A model generated the notes under the pieces. It was not told where the DNA came from and searched no databases. It saw only the letters and a list, made by a program, of their open reading frames with translations. The translations under genes were made by a program, and so were the position numbers. Shown here in pieces: positions 8,346-16,440 of a DNA stretch of 64,000 bases. Numbering within the stretch: the stretch's first letter is position 1; each line of letters opens with the position of its first letter. Source of the stretch: Roseiarcus sp963809245 (GTDB lineage Bacteria; Pseudomonadota; Alphaproteobacteria; Rhizobiales; Beijerinckiaceae); contig CAWEIU010000002.1 in the NCBI GenBank assembly GCA_963809245.1, positions 380,061-444,060 of the forward strand. Reading direction: 5' to 3'.

Positions 8346-9041
8346 CTAGGATTCGTCGGTCTCGCCGACGGCGCCCCAGGCCTCTTCGAGGGCGGCGGAG
8401 CCATCGAGCGGATCTTCGTCGGGGCGCAAGGCGCCGTCGTCGTCGGGTTGTGGCACCCCAAATCCGGCCGGCAGCTTGCCGTCGAACAGCCCTGCGCCTT
8501 GCAGTTCCTCGAGGCCCGGCAGGTCGCCGATCGCCTCGAGACCAAAATGGGCGAGAAAATCGTAGGTGGTGCCATAGGTGATCGGGCGGCCCGGCGCTTT
8601 TCGCCGCCCTCTCATGCGCACCCACCGGGCCTCCATCAGCACGTCGAGCGCGCCCTTGGAGACCGCAACGCCGCGGATCTCCTCAATGTCGGCGCGGGTC
8701 ACCGGCTGGTGGTAGGCGATGATCGCCAGGGTCTCGATCGCCGCGCGCGAAAGCTTGCGCTTTTCCTGGTCGTCGCGCGCGAGCAGCCACGAGAGGTCCG
8801 TCGCCGTGCGAAACGCCCACCGCCCGGCGATGCGCACCAGATTGACCCCGCGCGCTGCGTAGTGGCGCTGCAACTCCGCCATCACCGCCTTGACGTCGGC
8901 TCCGGGCGAAAGGCGGGCCGCGATCGCCGGCTCGTCGAGCGGGTCGGCGGCGGCGAACACGAGCGCTTCGGCCGCCCGCAAGTCGTCCGGCGCAGCTTGC
9001 GGCGAGGCGGGGTTTTCGAACAATTGGGAGACGGTCCCCAT
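8346..9041 (-). CDS. scpB: Segregation and condensation protein B
   Basis: A 231-residue ScpB with two winged-helix domains. The hallmark segment is SRAAIETLAIIAYHQPVTRADIEEIRGV (IIAYHQPVTRADIE), followed by ITYGTTYDFLAHFGL. It forms the non-SMC part of the SMC-ScpAB condensin with ScpA. The ATG at 9041 overlaps the scpA stop (TGATG), giving coupled translation; a TTG one codon upstream is also possible. The last 50 residues are acidic and poorly conserved. Confidence 0.94.
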   Translation of the reverse strand: MGTVSQLFENPASPQAAPDDLRAAEALVFAAADPLDEPAIAARLSPGADVKAVMAELQRHYAARGVNLVRIAGRWAFRTATDLSWLLARDDQEKRKLSRAAIETLAIIAYHQPVTRADIEEIRGVAVSKGALDVLMEARWVRMRGRRKAPGRPITYGTTYDFLAHFGLEAIGDLPGLEELQGAGLFDGKLPAGFGVPQPDDDGALRPDEDPLDGSAALEEAWGAVGETDES

Positions 9042-9859
9042 CAATCAGCTCCGTCCTGGCTTGGGGCCTCGCTCGCCTCGGGCTTGGCGGCGCGGCGCAT
9101 CCAGATGGGTGCGAACGCTTGCTCTTGGCGAAGTTCGATCTGGCCCTCGCGAACCAATTCGAGCGAGGCTGAAAACGAGGAAGCCCGTGCGGTGCGCCGC
9201 ATTTTCGGCTCGACATAGGCGAGCAGCCAGGTGTCGAGCTCGGTCCAGTCGCTCGCTTCGCCCAAGAGGCGCGTGAGCGCCTCGCGCGCTTCGGCGAGCG
9301 ACCAGACGACGCGCGCCTTGAACCGAACGCGCACCTGTGCGTGCCGCTGGCTCTGCCGCGCATAGGCGGACAAGAGATCGTACAGCGTCGCCTGGTAGAC
9401 GACCGCGCTGGTCTTGGCGATGCCCTCGGGCGCGCCGCGCGGAAAGAAGTCGCGCCCCAGACGCGGGCGGTTGATCAGCGCCTCCGCGGCGTTGCGAATT
9501 TGCTCGAGGCGGCGCAGACGCTGGGCGAGCGCGTCGGCGAGCTCGGCCGCGCCGCCGCCCTCCGGCTTTGCGGGCGCCGGCAGCAACAGGCGGGATTTGA
9601 GATAGGCGAGCCATGCCGCCATGACGAGGTAGTCGGCCGCCAGTTCGAGCCGCAAGCGCCGCGCCGCCTCGACAAAGGCGAGATATTGCTCCGCCAGCGC
9701 CAGCACGGAAATGCGCGCGAGATCGACTTTCTGACGTCGAGCCAGTTCGAGCAGCAGGTCGAGCGGCCCCTCGAAACCGTCGAGGTCGACCGTGAAGGCG
9801 GGTTCACCCTCCGAGCGCTCGACGCCGAAATCGTCCTTCAAGGTCGCAGCAGCGGCCAC
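9041..9859 (-). CDS. scpA: Segregation and condensation protein A
   Basis: A 272-residue kleisin of bacterial condensin. The N-terminal SMC-binding region has FEGPLDLLLELARRQKVDLARI; the C-terminal winged-helix part contains LIKE-type helices near EREALTRLLGEASDW-like sequence. The GTG at 9859 was chosen because GGAGGG lies 4-5 bases upstream; a TTG four codons earlier overlaps that ribosome-binding site. scpB follows with a one-base overlap. The adjacent nagZ seen in many relatives is not upstream here. Confidence 0.92.
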   Translation of the reverse strand: MAAAATLKDDFGVERSEGEPAFTVDLDGFEGPLDLLLELARRQKVDLARISVLALAEQYLAFVEAARRLRLELAADYLVMAAWLAYLKSRLLLPAPAKPEGGGAAELADALAQRLRRLEQIRNAAEALINRPRLGRDFFPRGAPEGIAKTSAVVYQATLYDLLSAYARQSQRHAQVRVRFKARVVWSLAEAREALTRLLGEASDWTELDTWLLAYVEPKMRRTARASSFSASLELVREGQIELRQEQAFAPIWMRRAAKPEASEAPSQDGAD

Positions 9860-10171
9860 GAATCCCTCCAACTGACCAGTGGGAAAGCTTGGCCTGCGAC
9901 CGAGGCGACCGCAAGGCGGCTATACCGGGCGTCCACAAGAGACGGTGCGTCGAGCGGGTAAGTCTCCCGACGTTTTTGGAATCTATCACGATCAACGAGT
10001 AGGAACCCGCGCCGCGAGCGAGGCGGCGAACTGCTCCCGACGCTTCACAACGACGCGCCCGATGGGTCGCTACGCTGCCTCCTTTGGATCTCAGCAATCG
10101 CGAGCGCTTTCGGGTTCACCTGCGTCTGGCGATCAACTTAGCGTGATGAGCCCCATGACGCCCGCCCTGGC
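9860..10171. other. Intergenic stretch between rlmN and scpA with no gene seen
   Basis: About 312 bp separate the end of rlmN from the start of scpA, both on the minus strand. No open frame here has coding character or a ribosome-binding site. No tRNA-like fold was found. It probably contains the scpAB promoter, but no clear -35/-10 pair stands out. Confidence 0.5.
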
Positions 10172-11368
10172 TCAATCCAGCCCAGCGGCCAGGCTCTCCT
10201 CGAGCATCATCCGGGCGCGGGCTCTGAGCTTTTCGGTCTCGCTCTTGAGCTGGCCGCAGGCGGCGAGAATGTCGCGCCCACGCGGCGTTCTGACCGGGCT
10301 GGCATATCCCGCCGCGAACACGATGTCCGAAAATCGCTCGATGGTCGTCCAGTCCGAACATTCGTAGGGGCTGCCCGGCCAAGGATTGAAGGGAATGAGA
10401 TTGATCTTGGCGGGAAGGCCCTTGAGAAGGCGCACGAGCGCTTTCGCCTCGGCGGGGGAGTCGTTGATCCCCTTCAGCATCACATATTCGAACGTGATGC
10501 GGCGCGCATTCGAGGCGCCGGGATAAGCGCGGCACGCGTCGAGGAGCTGCTCGATCGGGTATTTCTTGTTGAGCGGGACGAGTTTGTTGCGCAGCGGATC
10601 GTTCGTCGCGTGCAGCGACACGGCCAGCATTGTGCCGCATTCGGCGCCGAGCGCGTCCAACTCAGGGACGACCCCGGAGGTCGAAACGGTGATGCGGCGC
10701 TTGGAGAGCGACAGGCCGTCGCCGTCGCTCAGCACGCCGATCGCCTCGCGGACGTTGTCGAAATTGTAGAGCGGCTCGCCCATGCCCATGAAGACGACGT
10801 TGGACACAGCGCGAACGCCTTCGCCGGAAGGGACGAGACCGTCGGTCGGCGCGACCCCGCCGGGAAAATCCCCCAGACGGTCACGTGCGACGAGCACCTG
10901 AGCGACGATTTCGGCGCTGGAGAGGTTGCGCACGAGCGCCTGCGTGCCCGTGTGGCAGAACGTGCAATTGAGGGTGCAGCCGACCTGACTGGAGACGCAG
11001 AGGGTGCCGCGGTCCGATTCCGGGATGTACACGCACTCGATCTCGGCGCCTTTGTCGCGCGGGCCGGCGGGCGGCATCCGGATGAGCCATTTGCGCGTGC
11101 CGTCGGCCGACACCTGCTCGGCGACGAGTTCCGGCCGCGCCAAGCTGTGGCGCTCCGCCAGCTTTTCCAGCAGTGGCCGCGCGATGTTGCGCATTTCGGC
11201 GAATTCGCGCGCGCCGCGGTGATAGATCCAGTGCCAGAGCTGCGCGACGCGCATGCGAATTTCACGCTCGGGCACGCCGACTTCGGCGAGCGCGTGCGTC
11301 AGTTCGGCGCGCGTCGCGCCGGCGAGGGAGCGCGGCGCCGGGGAAGGGGAGTCGACGGCCAAAGACAT
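10172..11368 (-). CDS. rlmN: Dual-specificity 23S rRNA (A2503)/tRNA (A37) C2-methyltransferase RlmN
   Basis: A 398-residue radical SAM enzyme that methylates C2 of A2503 in 23S rRNA and A37 in some tRNAs. The [4Fe-4S] cluster motif is CTLNCTFC (CxxxCxxC). GMGEPLYNFDNV is the family SAM-binding motif. A C-terminal Cys in RGRDILAACGQLK corresponds to the methyl-carrying or resolving Cys of the mechanism. The ATG at 11368 gives MSLAVDSPSP; upstream codons in frame lack conservation and a ribosome-binding site. No partner gene is evident. Confidence 0.95.
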   Translation of the reverse strand: MSLAVDSPSPAPRSLAGATRAELTHALAEVGVPEREIRMRVAQLWHWIYHRGAREFAEMRNIARPLLEKLAERHSLARPELVAEQVSADGTRKWLIRMPPAGPRDKGAEIECVYIPESDRGTLCVSSQVGCTLNCTFCHTGTQALVRNLSSAEIVAQVLVARDRLGDFPGGVAPTDGLVPSGEGVRAVSNVVFMGMGEPLYNFDNVREAIGVLSDGDGLSLSKRRITVSTSGVVPELDALGAECGTMLAVSLHATNDPLRNKLVPLNKKYPIEQLLDACRAYPGASNARRITFEYVMLKGINDSPAEAKALVRLLKGLPAKINLIPFNPWPGSPYECSDWTTIERFSDIVFAAGYASPVRTPRGRDILAACGQLKSETEKLRARARMMLEESLAAGLD

Positions 11369-11481
11369 GCGCGCCTTGTAGCACGACGCCGCTGGCGGAA
11401 AAAAGGCTTGGTCTCGAACGCAGGACGCCAAGACGACGTCCCGACTGGCCTGCCGACAGCGGAAACCGCTCCTCGGGGAGC

Positions 11482-12525
11482 CTATCCCCCGAACACGTCG
11501 TTGGTCTGCGCGCTGACGCGCACGAAGGTGGTGCGCTTGGGCACTTCCTTGAGCTGGGTCGCGCCGATGTAGGTCATCATCGAGCGAACGCCGCCCATGA
11601 TCTCGCCCATCGTGTTGTCGACCGCGCCGCGGTAGGGCGTTTCAACTGTCTTGCCTTCCGCGGCGCGGTAATGCGCGACGCCGCCGGCGTATTTCTTCAT
11701 CGCCGTTTCGGAGGACATGCCATAGAACGCCATCGCGACCGGGACCTTTTCGCCGCCGCGCTCCTCGTAGCGCAATTCTCCCGCGCACTCGTCGTGACCG
11801 GCGAGCATGCCGCCCAGCATGACAAAGTCCGCGCCGGCGCCGTAGGCCTTGGCGACGTCGCCAGGAACCGTGCATCCGCCGTCGGCGCACACTTGGCCCT
11901 TGAGGCCGTGCGCGGCGTCGGCGCATTCGATGATCGCCGAGAGCTGGGGATAACCGACGCCCGTCACCCTGCGCGTCGTGCACACCGAGCCGGGACCGAT
12001 GCCGATCTTGACGATGTCGGCGCCGGCGAGGATGAGCGCTTCAGTCATGTCGCCGGTGACGACGTTGCCGGCCATGATCACAGACTTGGGATTCTCGTCG
12101 CGCACGCGCTTGATCGTGTCGAGAAATTTCTCGGAATAGCCGTTGGCGACGTCGATGCAGAGAAAGCGCAGGCTCGCCCGCTGGTGCACGACGGCGAGCT
12201 TGGCGAGATCGGCCTCGGTGGTGCCGAGCGAATAGAAGGCATGACCGCCATCTTCGCCCGCGAAGAACTCTGCGAGCGCGCCTTCGGGATAGTGCTTGTG
12301 CAGAGCGGTCAGGGCGCCATGCCTTCCCAGCGCATGGGCCATCGCCATCGTGCCGGTGACGTCCATATTGGCGGCGATGAGCGGAAAGCCTTTCCAATCC
12401 GTCCCGGTGTGCAAGAAGCGGAAGGCGCGATGGATGTCGACCTCGTTGCGGGAATTGAGGGTCGAGCGCTTCGGACGAATGAGAACGTCCTTGAAGTCGA
12501 GCTTGACGTCATTTTCGATGCGCAT
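11482..12525 (-). CDS. guaC: GMP reductase
   Basis: A 347-residue protein, the same length as E. coli GuaC, starting MRIENDVKLDFKDVLIRPKRS. It converts GMP to IMP with NADPH, returning guanine nucleotides to the purine pool. The catalytic Cys lies in GIGPGSVCTTR, and the flap-like region near MSSETAMKKYAGG is typical of GuaC rather than IMP dehydrogenase. No CBS domains are present, which further excludes GuaB. It stands alone, with 113 bp to rlmN and 130 bp to the response regulator. Confidence 0.94.
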   Translation of the reverse strand: MRIENDVKLDFKDVLIRPKRSTLNSRNEVDIHRAFRFLHTGTDWKGFPLIAANMDVTGTMAMAHALGRHGALTALHKHYPEGALAEFFAGEDGGHAFYSLGTTEADLAKLAVVHQRASLRFLCIDVANGYSEKFLDTIKRVRDENPKSVIMAGNVVTGDMTEALILAGADIVKIGIGPGSVCTTRRVTGVGYPQLSAIIECADAAHGLKGQVCADGGCTVPGDVAKAYGAGADFVMLGGMLAGHDECAGELRYEERGGEKVPVAMAFYGMSSETAMKKYAGGVAHYRAAEGKTVETPYRGAVDNTMGEIMGGVRSMMTYIGATQLKEVPKRTTFVRVSAQTNDVFGG

Positions 12526-12655
12526 GGACTTGTCCGGTCTGTCGGCGCGGCGGAGCGCGCTCTGATGTCCCGGCCAGACTTAGCATCGCCTCGCACATTC
12601 GGGAATGGCGGAGCGCCCCCCGCCCGAAGTGGCGGATCATCCACGCTGGAGAGGC

Positions 12656-13033
12656 TCAATTGTAGGAGGACATAACCCCCTCGAGCGCGATCGCCAGCGC
12701 GCGGAATTCGTAGGGCTTGTCGCAGTTCACAGCATTCGGGTGGCGTTCGCGCAGCATCGCCTCTCCGTAGCCGGAGGTGAAGACGAACGGCAGTCGCCGA
12801 TCCGCCAGGGCGTCGGCGACGGGGTAGGCCATCTTGCCCCCGAGGTTCATGTCGAGAACGGCTGCATCGAGGTCGGGTTCTGACGCGATGAGAGCGAGAG
12901 CTCTTTCGACCGAACAGGCGGGCCCGATGACCACCGCCCCGACGCGTTCGAGCCGGTGCTGCAAATCCGCCGCGATGATGAACTCGTCCTCCACCACGAG
13001 AATGCGACGATTGCGAAGGCCTTCGCTCGCCAT
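12656..13033 (-). CDS. Single-domain response regulator
   Basis: A 125-residue receiver without an output domain. The acidic pocket is VVEDEF, the phosphoacceptor Asp lies in DAAVLDMNLGGK, the switch residue in FVFTSGYGE and the Lys in NCDKPYEF. The sequence style resembles receivers that accompany HWE/HisKA2 histidine kinases in Rhizobiales, but no kinase is nearby. The partner and output are unknown. Confidence 0.85.
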   Translation of the reverse strand: MASEGLRNRRILVVEDEFIIAADLQHRLERVGAVVIGPACSVERALALIASEPDLDAAVLDMNLGGKMAYPVADALADRRLPFVFTSGYGEAMLRERHPNAVNCDKPYEFRALAIALEGVMSSYN

Positions 13034-13772
13034 TTAAGGTGCCTCCTCTTTGAGAGCCGAACTTCCGAAAGTCCAATCATGCGGCGCCTTGCGTTCAATA
13101 GCAAAGGGGAAGCCGCTTGGGCGCCGACGTCGCGAACACCCTCCACATCCTGATTTTACAATGAGGCTTTGCTATCTCCCGCCGCCTGGCTGTTATGGCG
13201 GGAAAGCGGGCATCCAGCAGCCGCGGGTGCAGGCGCTTTATGGCGGGCGATCGCCGTGCCTGCCTGGACCCCTTACCTTTGCGCGAAGAGCGACGCGCCG
13301 ACCTTTGCACACAATGCTCAGTGCGGGTATGCCTCAGGAAATGCGGGCGGTTATCGCGACGTGGGCCTCACGCGCATCCATCCATCTCGTCAAACCGGCG
13401 GACCGGCCAGGCGTCCTCGCCATGAGACGCTCTGCCGGAAGATCTCGCAGCCGAGGCGAAGTGGAGTAGGGCGCGTGGCCCCCGCGAGAGCCACGGCACG
13501 AGCGGTGGGAAGAGGAATAGGCGCCGACGCTGTAAACCGCGCAACAGCGTCTGGCTCGGTCAACCGGTATTCGATTTGATCAAATGGTCGGCGATCAGGA
13601 TTCACGTCCGGACTCGGGTGGAAAGTGGACGTGCTGGCCGGAAATGAGAATGACGCGCCGGCTTGCGGCGCGCCATCCAGCTTTCATCTCGACGGTACGG
13701 GCGGCGTCGGCGGTGCGCGTCTGGACGATGTGGCAGACGCCCGCCGCGGTCCGCGCGCCGCGCGACGTGGCG
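13034..13772. other. 740-bp stretch without a convincing gene
   Basis: Several short open frames overlap on both strands, but none has a good start, conserved motifs or consistent codon use. No tRNA, repeat or mobile-element end was recognised. The region separates the housekeeping block from the repeat-protein gene. Confidence 0.45.
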
Positions 13773-14474
13773 TCAGGGACCGTAACCCACGCCATACGCC
13801 GGACCCTGGTTCCAGCCAACGTTGGTTACGACCTTGCCGGTGCCTGGCGCCCCGGCGCCGTAGGGACCGGGGCCCGAATTACCGTTGGCAGGGTAGCGGT
13901 AGCCAGGGCCGTAACCATAACCATAACCATAACCGTAGCGAGGCCCGGGACCCCAGTCGCCATTGTCGGCGACGACCTTGCCGGTGCCCGGGCCGCCGAC
14001 GCCGTAGGGACCGGGGCCCGCATTGCCGTTGGCAGGGTAGCGGTAGCCAGGGGGGCCGGGGCCGTAGCCGGGCCCGGGACCCCAGTCGCCATTGTCGGCG
14101 ACGACCTTGCCGGTGCCCGGCCCGCCGATGCCATAGGGGCCGGGGCCCGAATTGCCGTCGGCGGCATAGCCGTACCCGTAGCCAGGGCCGGGCCCGGGAC
14201 CCCAGTCGCCATTGTCGGCGACGACCTTGCCGGTGCCCGGCGCCCCGGCGCCGTAGGGACCGGGGCCCGAATTACCGTTGGCAGGGTAGCGGTAGCCAGG
14301 GCCCGGGCCGTAGCCGGGACCCCAGTCGCCATTGTCGGCGACGACGTTGCCGGTGCCCGGCCCGCCGACGCCATAGGGACCGGGACCCAAATTGTCAGCT
14401 CGGGCCGGCGTCGCGGTGGCGATCAAAGCCGCGCCCAACGCGCTCGACACGACGCCAATAAGAGTGTTCCTCAT
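13773..14474 (-). CDS. Secreted Gly/Pro/Tyr-rich repeat protein
   Basis: A 233-residue protein of unknown function. An AGGAGGT Shine-Dalgarno precedes the ATG at 14474. Residues 1-26 are a signal peptide ending in ATPARA. The rest is five repeats of 40, 40, 43, 48 and 33 residues. Each starts GPGPYGxGxPGTGKVVADNG and then has a variable run of Gly, Pro and Tyr (such as YGYGYGYGYGPGY) ending YPANGNS. No Cys is present in the mature part. Such composition suggests an extended or disordered extracellular or periplasmic structural protein. The gene stands alone and its expression signals are not clear. I do not recognise a named family. Confidence 0.7.
   Translation of the reverse strand: MRNTLIGVVSSALGAALIATATPARADNLGPGPYGVGGPGTGNVVADNGDWGPGYGPGPGYRYPANGNSGPGPYGAGAPGTGKVVADNGDWGPGPGPGYGYGYAADGNSGPGPYGIGGPGTGKVVADNGDWGPGPGYGPGPPGYRYPANGNAGPGPYGVGGPGTGKVVADNGDWGPGPRYGYGYGYGYGPGYRYPANGNSGPGPYGAGAPGTGKVVTNVGWNQGPAYGVGYGP
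13776..14387 (-). repeat. Five direct repeats inside the Gly/Pro/Tyr-rich gene
   Basis: Five in-frame units of about 100-144 bp make up all of the mature coding region. The conserved part of each unit is nearly identical at DNA level; length varies only in the Gly-Pro-Tyr segment. The last unit is degenerate (KVVTNVGWNQGPAYG). Confidence 0.8.
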
Positions 14475-15134
14475 GACTGCACCTCCTATAAGGCCGCGCG
14501 ACGCACAGACACGCGACTTAGCCAGTCTTCGATCAGTAGTGAGCGGAACCGTCACCATCGGCCCTGCCCAGCCGGGCGACACGCAGTAAATCATCTCTCA
14601 AGATAGTGACGCAATTGTCGCGGTTTCGTGGAAACAATTTGGCGGTTTTATTCTTAACTGGTCTGGAAGGTATTACGACACTCGATTGGTTTGTGTTTTG
14701 CTGTAGCCGCATTATATTTAATCTCAATTCAACCAAACTATAGCAGTCGGAGAATCTTCTAAATATTCAAGACGCGGTAGGCATCATAATACATGCCATG
14801 AATGTCGCGCTATCTCACGCTCGCTAGCGCCCGGGCAGCACTTGGATATCGGCGCTGTGCGCGCCTGAACCGTCGAATGATCCGGCAGCGTCTCGCGAAG
14901 CTCGAAGTCCGCAAGCCATCGGTCGGGCGCTGACCGGCGATTGCCGGATGCTCACGCACGCTTCACACGAAAGCCCGCCCTCGGTCCGGCACATCGGCCC
15001 TCGCACATAGGCTCCTTCCTCGGGCCCATTCGATGGAGGTTGATTTTCGCGGGCCATCCAAACAATTGCCGCCAACCTGCACAAACATTCGCCGTCACGC
15101 ACAGTTAGTGCCACAACCTGAGGCCGTTAGCGCC
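14475..15134. other. Non-coding stretch, AT-rich in its first part
   Basis: Positions about 14,590-14,790 are markedly AT-rich (TTTTATTCTTAACTGG, TATATTTAATCTCAATT) against a very GC-rich background; no gene was found there. From about 14,990 the sequence resembles the region upstream of the third binding-protein gene (about 25,540 on), so that part belongs to the duplicated unit. Confidence 0.55.
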
Positions 15135-15162
15135 TTGACATTCCTTCGCTGACCGATAATTT
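15135..15162 (+). promoter_or_regulatory. Sigma-70-type promoter of binding-protein gene 1
   Basis: TTGACA (15135-15140), a 16-base spacer and TAATTT (15157-15162). The same arrangement is upstream of all three binding-protein genes. A further conserved block about 30-60 bp upstream (TGCACAAACATTCGCCGTCA at 15,078) is a candidate activator or regulator site. A strong Shine-Dalgarno AAAGGAGG lies at 15215-15222. Confidence 0.7.
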
Positions 15163-15229
15163 GTTTGCTAAGAAAATAATTGCCCAGTTTTCACGGGTGG
15201 ACGCAAATGCGCCCAAAGGAGGACGTCGG

Positions 15230-16276
15230 ATGAGGAAAGCGGCTTACCACGTTGCGTTGGCGGTGGGATTTTCGGCTCTTGTCGGCGCGGGGTCTAGCCT
15301 CCCGGCCTCGGCGGCAGGCAAGCGGATCGGCATCGCGGTTCGAGAAATCACCAATGATTATGACCGCGGGGTCATTGCTGGCGCAAAGAAGGTGATCGAA
15401 GCCGACGGCGATACGGTCGTCGTTGCGGACGGTCAGGGCGATCCGCGCAAACACAACGAAAATATCGAGAGTTTGATCAACTCCCATGTCGACGGATTGA
15501 TCATTGGGTTGGGCAACCCTCAGCAACTCGCCCCGGAAGTCGCCAAGGCCAAGGCGGCCGGCATACCGGTCGTCACCGCCGCGGTCGGCTCCAAGACCGA
15601 AGGCGCGCTGACGGATGTCAGCGGCGACGAAGATCTGATGGCGGTGTTGATGAGCCGCGCGCTATTGTCGAGCATCGACTACAAAGGCGACGTCTATGTC
15701 GTATGGGTGCCAGGCGCGCCGCTATTGGAGACCAGCAAGCGCATTCTCGAGGCGATGGTCAAGGATTACCCGAAGGTCAAGTTGCATGAGGTGCCGACTG
15801 AGCACAGCGCCGCCAAGGTGCAGGCTCAGATGGAAGATATTCTGACCGCAAACCCGGAGCCGGGCAGCATCGCGGCGGTCTGGGGCGCCTACGACCTGCT
15901 GACCTCCGGCGCGGTGCAAGCGATCCGTCAGGCTGGTCGGAACGAGATCAAAGTCGCTTCCATGGACGGGGATCGTGTCGGGTTCCAGATGCTGCTGTCG
16001 GACAGCAGTCCGTTCGTCGCGACGGTGGCCCAGGATGTGCCGCGGATCGGCGAGCTCGCAGGCCAGACGGTCCTGGCGGCGTTGGCCGGCAAGAAGGACT
16101 TCCCGAGCGCAATGTTCGCAGACGCCTATGTGGCCGTGCGTGCCAATGGAATCGCAGCCGCCGAGAAACGTTGGGGCAATAACGTCTGGAAGGACATTGA
16201 CATGGACCCCAAGGAGATCGCCAAGCGCTATCCCCAGACGGATCCAATCCTCGTCGTCCATCCCACGCTGCCCTAA
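15230..16276 (+). CDS. Sugar-type ABC transporter periplasmic binding protein, copy 1
   Basis: A 348-residue periplasmic binding protein of the type 1 (Peripla_BP_4, ribose-like) fold that feeds CUT2-class ABC transporters. It starts at the ATG 8 bases after AAAGGAGG. Residues 1-28 form a signal peptide ending in PASAAG. Core motifs are KRIGIAVREITNDYDRG, SLINSHVDGLIIGLG and GIPVVTAAVGSKTEGA. It differs from copy 3 at 24 of 348 positions. The transporter genes are not adjacent but lie 3.9 kb downstream, after the formamidase-like gene and copy 2. The ligand is unknown; substitutions such as NP for DA in IGLGNPQQL and M for I in KVASMDGD could tune specificity. Confidence 0.88.
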   Translation: MRKAAYHVALAVGFSALVGAGSSLPASAAGKRIGIAVREITNDYDRGVIAGAKKVIEADGDTVVVADGQGDPRKHNENIESLINSHVDGLIIGLGNPQQLAPEVAKAKAAGIPVVTAAVGSKTEGALTDVSGDEDLMAVLMSRALLSSIDYKGDVYVVWVPGAPLLETSKRILEAMVKDYPKVKLHEVPTEHSAAKVQAQMEDILTANPEPGSIAAVWGAYDLLTSGAVQAIRQAGRNEIKVASMDGDRVGFQMLLSDSSPFVATVAQDVPRIGELAGQTVLAALAGKKDFPSAMFADAYVAVRANGIAAAEKRWGNNVWKDIDMDPKEIAKRYPQTDPILVVHPTLP

Positions 16277-16440
16277 GCAGCGGATGGGGCCTGCCCAATC
16301 GGTCTCGATCAAGCGATCTTTGACCGTTTCCCTGAGGTCGCCGAACTACGCCCCGAGCCCCGCGATCATCGCGTCGGCGGGATGCTAGACGGCGCGGCGA
16401 CCCAACTTCTGACACGACCCGACAACGAAGGCATAAACCC

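Noticed and set aside
9941..9985. Terminator or tRNA-like fold between scpA and rlmN
   Set aside because: Only a four-base CGGG/CCCG stem is possible, and its T-run is on the strand opposite to both flanking genes.
13584..14606. Plus-strand Val/Ala/Gly-rich frame over the repeat gene
   Set aside because: It is the mirror of the repeats; the minus frame has the signal peptide, Shine-Dalgarno and regular repeat units.
14590..14790. Prophage or integrative-element attachment site in the AT-rich stretch
   Set aside because: No integrase, tRNA gene or flanking direct repeat was found.
14824..15114. Small minus-strand gene of about 96 codons upstream of binding protein 1
   Set aside because: It lies in the duplicated promoter region, has no good ribosome-binding site and no counterpart frame upstream of copy 3.
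15161..15229. Earlier in-frame starts for the binding-protein genes (also at 18,923 and 25,738)
   Set aside because: They would begin at or near the -10 element and precede the strong AAAGGAGG; the later ATG also gives a proper signal peptide.
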